From: Paenibacillus mucilaginosus 3016
GTDB taxonomy: Bacteria; Bacillota; Bacilli; Paenibacillales; NBRC-103111
Assembly: GCF_000250655.1 (NCBI RefSeq)
Contig: NC_016935.1
Span: forward strand, 5,412,001-5,476,000
Length of the DNA: 64,000 nucleotides
Direction of reading: 5' to 3'
Shown here: piece after piece, positions 9,701 to 18,700 of the stretch
Layout of the letters: each line of letters opens with the position of its first letter
Position numbering within the stretch: the stretch's first letter is position 1
Position numbers and translations under genes: made by a program
The notes under the pieces: model-generated
Database searches by the model: none
Told to the model about the DNA's origin: nothing
Seen by the model: only the letters and a program-made list of their open reading frames with translations

Positions 9701-12700
9701 CCGACGATCATCTCGATTGACCGTTCAGCCATGACGGCGGCTCTCGTGTCCGGACCGACGCCCGCGGATCGCAGCGTGCGGGCCAGCGCATTCGCGCGGG
9801 CATTGAGCTCGCCGTACGTCATCACGGTGTCCTCGAACAGCACTGCCGTACGCTCCGGCGTCCGTGCAGCCTGCTCTTCGAACAGGGAGATGATGGTCGC
9901 TTCCCGCGGGTACTCGGCCGCCGTATCGTTGAACGCGCCGAGAATCTGCGCACGTTCTGCGACAGTCACGAGATCCGCTTCGCCGAGGGTCACCTGCGGG
10001 TCCTGTGTGAGGCCGTCCAGCAGCTGCAGGAAGTGCTCCGCCAGACGTTCGATGCTCGCCCGCTTGTACAGCGCGGAGGCGAACTGGAAGCTGCACGCGA
10101 GACCCTCCGGTGTTTCGGCGGCCTCGAAGGTCAGGTCGAACTGCGCCGCCGCCTGTTCCCTCGGGTACGGCTTCAGGAGCAGACCCGGAAGCTCGTAGCC
10201 GCGGTCATCCGCGTTCTGCATCACAAACAGGGTATCGAACAGGGGGCTGCGGCTGAGATCGCGTTCCAGGTTCAGCCGGTCGACCAGATCCTCGAACGGA
10301 TAATCCTGGTGTTCGAACGCCTGCAGCACCCCGTCTCTCACTTCCTTGAGGTAAGACCGGAACGTCTTGCCGGGGGCGGGCGTATGGCGCAGCGCCAGCG
10401 TGTTCACGAACATCCCGAGCACCGGCTCCAGATCCGCATGCGGCCGTCCGGCCACCGGGGTGCCGACCACGATGTCCTCCTGGCCCGTGTACTTGTGCAG
10501 GAGCACGGTATAGGCGGCGAGCAGCGTCATGAACAGCGTCGATCCGTTCGCGGCAGCCAGCTTCCGCAGCGCCTCGCTCCGTGCGGCGCCCAGTTCGAAG
10601 GCCACCGTCTCCCCCTCAGGGGCGCGTCCGGCCGGTCTCGGGTGATCGGTCGGCATCGCGAGCACCGGCAGCTCGCCCGAGAACCGGTCCAGCCAGAACG
10701 CTTCGTGCCCGCGCATCCGCTCGCTCTGAAGCTCCGCCTGCTGCCAGGCGGCGTAATCCTTGTACTGGATCCGCAGTGGAGAGAGCGCCTCCCCTTCGTA
10801 CAGCCTCACGAACTCCTCGGTGAGCAGGCTCATCGAAGCGCCGTCGGAGACGATGTGATGCGTATCGAACAGGAGCAGGAACCGCTCCGGCGCCATCTCG
10901 ACGAGTCCGACCCGCAGCAGCGGTGCCCGGGTGAGATCGAACGGCCGGACGAACCGGGCCGCAAGCTCGCCTGCCGTAATGTCGTCCGCCTGCCGGTACT
11001 CCACCTCGAACGGCACCTCGGCATGAATTCGCTGCACCGGCTCGCCTTCCGCAAGCTCGAAGCTTGTCCGCAGCGCTTCATGACGGGCGATCAGCTTCCG
11101 GAAGACTTCCTGCAGCCGGTCTTTGTCCAGCCTCCCCTCGACCGACATCATCGCCGGCATGTTGTAGGTGAGATGGTCGCCCTCCAGCTCATGGAGCACG
11201 TACATCCGCTGCTGTGCGGAGGACAGCGGGTACACCTCCGCCGCTTCGGCAGCCGGTATCGACACGTAAGCGGACTGCTCCCTGCCCGAGAGCACCTCGG
11301 CCAGCGCCTCGACGGTCGGCGCCCGGAAGACCTCCTTCAGCGGCACGTTCATGCCGAGCTCCTTGTGGAGCAGGGACACGAGGGCCGTTGCCTTCAGGGA
11401 ATGACCTCCGAGTTCGAAAAAGCTCTCGTTCACGCCCACGCTGGAGACGCCGAGCACCTGCTGGTACATCTCGGCCAGCCGCGCCTCCATCCAGGTGCGG
11501 GGCGCGTGATAGTCGGCGCTGTGAAGCCCGCCCGCCTCCGGCGCCGGAAGCGCCTTGCGGTCGATCTTCCCGTTCGGTGTCAGCGGCATCGCCTCGAGCT
11601 GCATGAAGTGCGTCGGCACCATGTAGCCCGGCAGCTCGGCCGCCAGCAGGGCGCGCAGCTCGCTGACCCGCAGCAGCTCCTCCGCCACGAAGTAAGCGCA
11701 GAGCTCCTGCTGCCCGTGCCCGTCTTCCCTGGCGAGGACAATCGTCTCCTGCACGGAGGAGCTCTTCAGAAGCTGGGCCTCGATCTCGCCGAGCTCGATC
11801 CGGTAGCCGCGGATCTTGACCTGATGGTCGATCCGCCCGAGATACTCCAACCGGCCGTCCTCCATCCACCGGGCGAGGTCGCCCGTGCGGTACATCCGCT
11901 CGCCGCTGAAGCGGCTCACGACGAACTTCTCGTCCGTCAGCTCCGGACGGTCCAGATACCCGCGGGCCAGGCCCGCTCCCGCGACGCACAGCTCGCCCGC
12001 GACGCCGACAGGAGCCAGGTGGCCGAGCGGATCGATGACGTACACGTGCTGGTTCGGCATCGGGCGCCCGATGGACACGATGCCCTTGTCCGCATCCGGG
12101 TCTTCCGACACCGGCCAGATCGTGGTTGCGATCGAGTTCTCGGTCGGACCGTAGCCGTTGTAGTAGGCGAGGCGGTCCTTCCACTTGCCGACGAGCTCGA
12201 CGGACGAAGCGGAGCCGGCCGTGAAGAGAATGCGGAGCGCCGGCATCGTGTCCGGCTCAAGGTACACCGCATAGGTTGGCGGCAGAGCTGCCATCGTGAT
12301 CCCGTTCTCCTGCATGTACTGCTCGAAGAGGCGGTAGTTGAGGATCGTGGACGACGCGGGCACATACAAGGCCGCCCCCGTGAACAGCGCGCCGTAGATC
12401 TCCCAGCAGGCTGCATCAAATGACAGCGAAGCGAACTGGACGATCTTATCCTGCGCTCCCAGCTTCAGCACCTGATCAAAATACACCTTGAGGTTCGTCA
12501 GGCCGTGATGCTCGACCATGACGCCCTTCGGCTTCCCGGTCGTACCCGAAGTATAGATCACGTAAGCGAGGTCGTCGGCCCCCCCGAGCGGCTCCAGGTT
12601 CGATTCGTCTTCGTGATACGTCCCTTCCTCATCCAGCAGCAGGACGGTCCCGGCATCCGCCGCCTGCTCCTCCAGGCGGCTCTGCGTCAGCAGCACCTTC

Positions 12701-15700
12701 GTGCCCGAATCCTCGAGCATGTAGCGGATCCGCTCCTCGGGATATTCCGGATCGATCGGCACATACGCGCCGCCCGCCTTCAGGATGCCGAACAGTCCGA
12801 CGAACATCTCGAGCGACCGTTCGGCCATCAGGCCGACCAGCGTTTCTCTGCCTACGCCGGCTTCGCGCAGCCTGCGTGCCAATCGGTTCGCCAGCCCGTT
12901 CAGCTCCCGGTACGTCAGCCGCTCGCCCTCGTAGACGACCGCCTCGGCCTCCGGCGTCAGTTCCGCCTGCTCCTCGAGCAGCCGGTGAATCGTCTTCTCC
13001 TTCGGCGAAGGGACCGCCGTGTCGTTGAAGGCGCCGAATATCGTTTCTTTTTCGGCCGGGGTAACGACCTCAAGCTCATTCACCTTCCGCTCCGCGTCCG
13101 CAACCACCTGACCCATGAGATGCTGGAGGTGGCCGCTGATCCGCTCCACCGCAGACGGATCGAACACGGATTCGTTATATTCGAAGCGGATGCGCAGCTG
13201 CTCGCCCGGTGTCACGATGAGGTTAAAATCATAGTTCGTCTGCTCGACCATGCCGGCGTTCACAATCCGGAAGTCGGACGCATCCCCGCTGCCGAGCTGC
13301 TCCACCTGCTCTTCCACCGGGAAGTTCTCGAACACCACGATATGACCGATGAGCTCCTGCTTCTGCTCGGTGAGCGCCTGAATCTCAAACAGCGGATGCG
13401 TCTCGTACGCATAACCGGCTGCCGCCGCTTCCTGGCTGCGCCGCAGCATCTCCGAGAACGTCTCCTCCCCGGAGCAGCGGATGCGTACGGGAATCGTGTT
13501 GATGAAGAGCCCGACCATGCTCTCGATGCCCGGAATCTCGGCCGGCCGGCCGGACACGACGCTGCCGAAGACGACATCGCCCGTGCCGTTGTACCGCTGG
13601 AGCAGCAGCCCCCACACCGTCTGCAGCAGCGTGTTCAGCGTGACGCCGTGGCGCTTGGCGAACCGGTCCATGCCGGCGGTCAGCTCCCGGCTGAAGTCGC
13701 AGTAGCGGCTGCGGAACGCTTCATCTTTCGTTTGATCCTGCACGCGCCCCTGGGGTCTTCCGGTCGGCAGCAGGGTCTGGGTCTCGTAGCCGGCCAAATA
13801 GCCTGCCCAGTAGCCCGACGCCTGCTCCTTGTCCTGCTCCTCGAGCCACTCGGCATACCGGCTGTACGGCGTGACCGGCGCGAGCTTCGGTTCCCGGCCT
13901 TCAAGGAGCGCTCCGTAATATTCGAACACTTCCTCCGTCACCAGCGAGAGGCACCAGCCGTCCATCAGGATATGATGGGTGCTCCAGATGAACCGGTACG
14001 ACTCGTCGCCTGTCCTCAGGACGGTAACCCGCATCAGCGGATCGCGCGTCAGGTCGAAACCTCGCTCCTGGTCCTCCCGGGTAATCCGCCCAATCGCTTC
14101 CTGCTGTTCGGCGCCGCTCATTCCCCGCAGATCCACCCGGCGGAACAACCCCGTTTTGGAACGGAAAATCACCTGCAGCGGACGCTCTCTCCATCCGGTA
14201 TACACATTCGAGCGGAAAATCTCATGGCGCCGCACCAGCGACTCCACGCTGAGCTCGAATTTGTCGAGATCGAAGTGTCCGAGGAGATCGAAGGTCGACT
14301 GCTCGAAGTAGGCGCCCGAGTTCGCATCCATCAGGGCGTGGAACAGCATCCCCTGCTGCATCGGCGTAAGTAGGTACGCATCCTCGACTTCGCCGATCTC
14401 CGCCGTGCTGCGGACAAGCTCCTCCAGCTCGGGGATGGTCATCCCGCGCAGCGTCAGGTCGCTCGGCGTCAGCTCCGCCGTCTGCCGGGCCGCGCAGTGG
14501 GCTAGAATCTCGGAGAGGCAGCGCTGCAGCTCCCCGGCCAGCCCCTCGATCGTCTCCTGACGGTACTGCCCCCTGCTGTAGCTGAGCGTCAAGTACAAGC
14601 TGCCGCCGGAGGTCAGCCCGTTGATCTCGAGCGGATACGTACGGGCCGCGCGCGGCGAGATTTCCCGTCCTGCCCCATAGGGGGAGACGGAGAACGCCCC
14701 GCTCTCCAGCTCTTCGTCGAACTGGCCGAGGTAGTTGAACGCGATCTCGGGCTCCGGCTGGAAGGCGTCAGAGGAACGACCGGCCTCCGACAAGTACCGC
14801 CAGATCCCGTAGCCGATGCCCTTGCCCGGGACGCCCCGCAGCGTCTCCTTGACTTCCTTGATGCGCTGCCCGGTCTCCGCGTCCGCGGGCATCTCCAGCG
14901 CGACCGGATATTGGCTCGTGAACCAGCCTACGGTCCGCGAGATATCGAGGTCCGGCAGGATCGCTTCCCGCCCGTGGCCTTCGAGGGTGACCCAGATCCG
15001 CTCCAGTCCGCTCCAGCGGTGGACCGCCATCCCGAGCGCCGTCAGCAGCAGATCGTTGATCTCCGTCCCATAGGCATGGTGCGCCCCTTTCAGGAGTAGC
15101 TCCGTCTCCTCCGGCGTCCACTGCACGGTCACCTTCTCATTGTCCCCGTGCTGCGGATCCGGCTGTACCGCATCCTTCGGAAGGGGTGCGCGCTCAAGCT
15201 GCTCCAGCTCCTGCCAGTAGGCATGCTCGCGGGCGGCGGCCGGGGAATCCGCGTACTGCATCAGCCCTTCGGCCCAAGTGCGGAACGCATCCGTCTTGGC
15301 CGGCAGCCGGACGGCCTCGCCGCCTGCCGCCTGCCCGTAAGCCTCGGTCAGATCCTCGAAGAGGATACGCCACGACACGCCGTCGACGACCAGATGATGA
15401 ACCGCGATGAGCAGATGATCCCCGTCGGGGCAGCGGAACAATCCCAGCTTGAAGAGCGGCCCATTCTCCAGATCGATGGACGCCTGCACGCGCTCCGCTT
15501 CCGCTTCGACGCGGGCAGCCAGGTCCTCCGACGCCTCGAACGATACGACCTCAAGGCTGAACAGCTCGCCTTCGGCGGTGCTGCGGTTCCAGGCTGCAGT
15601 TCCATCCCCGGCTTCACGGTAGATAGTCCGCAGCGTATCGTGATGCACCGCGATCGCGGCGGCCGCCCGGCGGAGCGCTTCTTCGTCGAAGCCTTCCGGC

Positions 15701-18700
15701 CGGTACAGCATGACGGCCTGGTTGTGGTGGTGCGCATCCGCATACCGCTGCTCGAAGAACCAGCGCTGGATCGGCGTCAGCGGCACCTCTCCGCTCACTT
15801 CCCCTTGATCGGCCATCCGCGCCAGCGGCCGGATCAGCGGGCTGAGTGCCGCCGCCGTCGGATGCTGGAACAGATCCTTCATCTCCAGCCGGTAGCCGGC
15901 CTGGTACAGCCGCGAAGACACCTGCAGCGCCTTGATCGAATCACCGCCGAGCTCGAAGAAGCTGTCATGGATGCCGACCGGCCCGCCGCCCAGCAGCCCC
16001 TGCCAGATGGAGACGAGCGTCTCCTCCACGGCATTGCGGGGAGCGGCGTAGGCGTTCTGCGGGACTGCGGAGCCCGCTTCGGGCACAGGGAGCGCCTTGC
16101 GGTCGATTTTGCCGTTCGGGGTGAGGGGCAGGCGATCCAGCCGCAGGAAGCGCGACGGCACCATGTGGGACGGCAGCGTCTGCTGCAGTTCCCGCTGCAG
16201 AGCGCCGAGATCCAGTCCCTCGTCTCCTGCCGCGTAGCCGCAGAGATACTTCTGCCCGCGCTCGTCCGTCCGGTCGATCACGACCGCCTGGCGAACGCCC
16301 GGGTACCGGAGCATTGCCGTTTCGATCTCGCCGAGCTCGATGCGGTAGCCGCGGATCTTCACCTGGTGGTCGATCCGCCCGATGAAATCGACATGCCCGT
16401 CCGCCATCCAGCGCGCCAGGTCGCCGCTGCGGTACATCCGCTCGCCCGGGCAGAACGGGTTCTCCACGAACTTCTCGGCGGTGAGGTCCGGACGGTTCAG
16501 GTAGCCGCGGGCCACACCCGGTCCGCCGATGCACAGCTCTCCCGCCACACCGACCGGCACCGGCTTCAGGCCGCTGTCGACGATGTAAAAGCGGGCGTTC
16601 AGGTACGCCCGGCCGATCGGCACATTCCCCGACGCCGGCAGCTTCTCGAGCGGCTCGTCATAGAAGCTGGAGTCGATCGCCGCTTCGGTAACGCCGTACG
16701 CATTGATGATGCGGACCTGCCCGCCGAACCTCATCTGCAGGTTGCGGTAATCCCGCACCCCGCATGCGTCTGAAGAGGTGATGAGCAGCTGCAGCGAAGA
16801 GACGTCGTGACCGCCGGCCGCCGCATGCTCCATGAACGGGATGATGAGCGCGGGCGTCGACTCGAACATGGTAATCCGCCGGTCGCGGATCCAGCCGTAC
16901 AGCCGCTCGGGATCGATGCGGTCCTCCTTCGGGCAGATGAACATCGTACCGCCGTTCAGCAGGGTCCTTGCAATATCGCCGGTGAACACGTCGAACGAAA
17001 AGCTCGCGAGCTGCAGCAGCCGTACCGGGAACTCGGTCAGCCGGTATTCCCGGCGGTAAGCCAGGGCCGTATTGACCAGGCTGCGGTGCTCGATCATGAC
17101 GCCCTTCGGGCGGCCCGTCGTGCCGGACGTATAGATGACGTAAGCCAGGTCCTGAGGCTCGTTGATGTTCCCCACGCGCAGTGCTTCGCCGCCGCTCTCG
17201 TACACCGACTCGTCATCCAGGTGCAGCACATGCCGCAGGCCTTCCCCTGCCGCTTCGGCTTCCGCAAAAGGACCGGACAGGCCGGACTGCGTCAGCAGCA
17301 CCTCCGCTCCGCTGTCCTCGAGCATGTAGGCGATGCGCTCCGCCGGATAGTCCGGATCGAGCGGCACGTAAGCCCCGCCGGCCTTCCAGATGGCCAGCAC
17401 CGCGACCAGCAGATCCACGCTGCGCTCCGCCAGGATGCCGACGAGCTTCTCACGGCCGACGCCGAGCTTCCGGAGCCTGGCGGCCAGCGCCCCCGCTCTC
17501 TGATCCAGCTCGCGGTACGTCAGTGTGCGGTCCCGGTCACCGACGGCCGGGTGGTCCGGTGTCAGCTGTGCCTGCCGCTCGAAGTGGAGATGGAACGGCT
17601 CCGCCAGATCGGCCTGCGGAACCGCCGGATTGAATTCGTCCAGCAGCTGGCTGCGCTCGTACTCCGTCACCATCCCCAGCTCGGAGAGCTTCGACTCCGG
17701 ATCGCGGACGGCCGACTCGACGAGCTGCACCAGGTGGCAGGCCATGCGTTCCACCGTCTCAGGACGGAACAGGGACGCCGCATATTCGAAGGAGCAGCGC
17801 AGCTCCCCGCCGTCTTCGGCTTCCATGGCCTCCAGCGAGAGATCGAACTTCGACGTCTTGTGCTCGCCCGGGTAAGGCGTGAAGCGGAGCCCTTCCAGCT
17901 GCGGCTCCGGCCCGGCGGCATGCTTGAGCTCGAACATCGTATCGAACAGCGGCGAACGGCTGAGGTCTCGCTTCAGCTGCAGCTTCTCCACGAGGGCCTC
18001 GAACGGATACTCGCCGTGCTCGAAGGCGGCGAGCGCCCCTTCCTTCACCTCGCCGAGATACCCGAGGAACGTCTTCTCCGAGGCCGGTGCCTGGCGGATC
18101 GCCAGCGTGTTCACGAACATCCCGATGATCGGCTCGAGCTCGGTCTGGCCCCGGCCTGCCACCGGCACGCCGACCACGACGTCCTCCTGGCCGGTGTATT
18201 TGTGCAGCAGCGCCGTATAAGCGGCCAGGAGCACCATGAACAGGGTCGACCCCGATCTTGCGGCGAGCTGCTTCAGCCCGGATACGGCCTCACTCCCGAT
18301 CCGGAATTCGATCCGGCCTCCCTCGAAGCTCTGGACGGCCGGACGGACGTAGTCCGCAGGCAGATCCAGCGTCGGAAGCTCGCCGCGGAACTGATCGAGC
18401 CAGAAGGCTTCCTGTTTGCGCAGGAGTTCGCTCTGCAGGCGGTCCTGCTCCCACACGGCGTAGTCCTTGTATTGGATGCGCAGCGGAGCAGGTGCCAGCC
18501 CTTGATAAAAGCGCGCGAACTCCTCGACGAGCACACTCAGCGACACTCCGTCGGAGATGATGTGGTGCATGTCGAACAGGAGCAGATGGCGCTCAGGCGT
18601 CAGCGTGATCAGGCCCACCCGCAGCAGCGGAGCCTCAGCCAGATCGAACGGACGGACGAACGCTTCGATCAGCCCTGCGGCCTCTTCCTCCGAGGCTTCC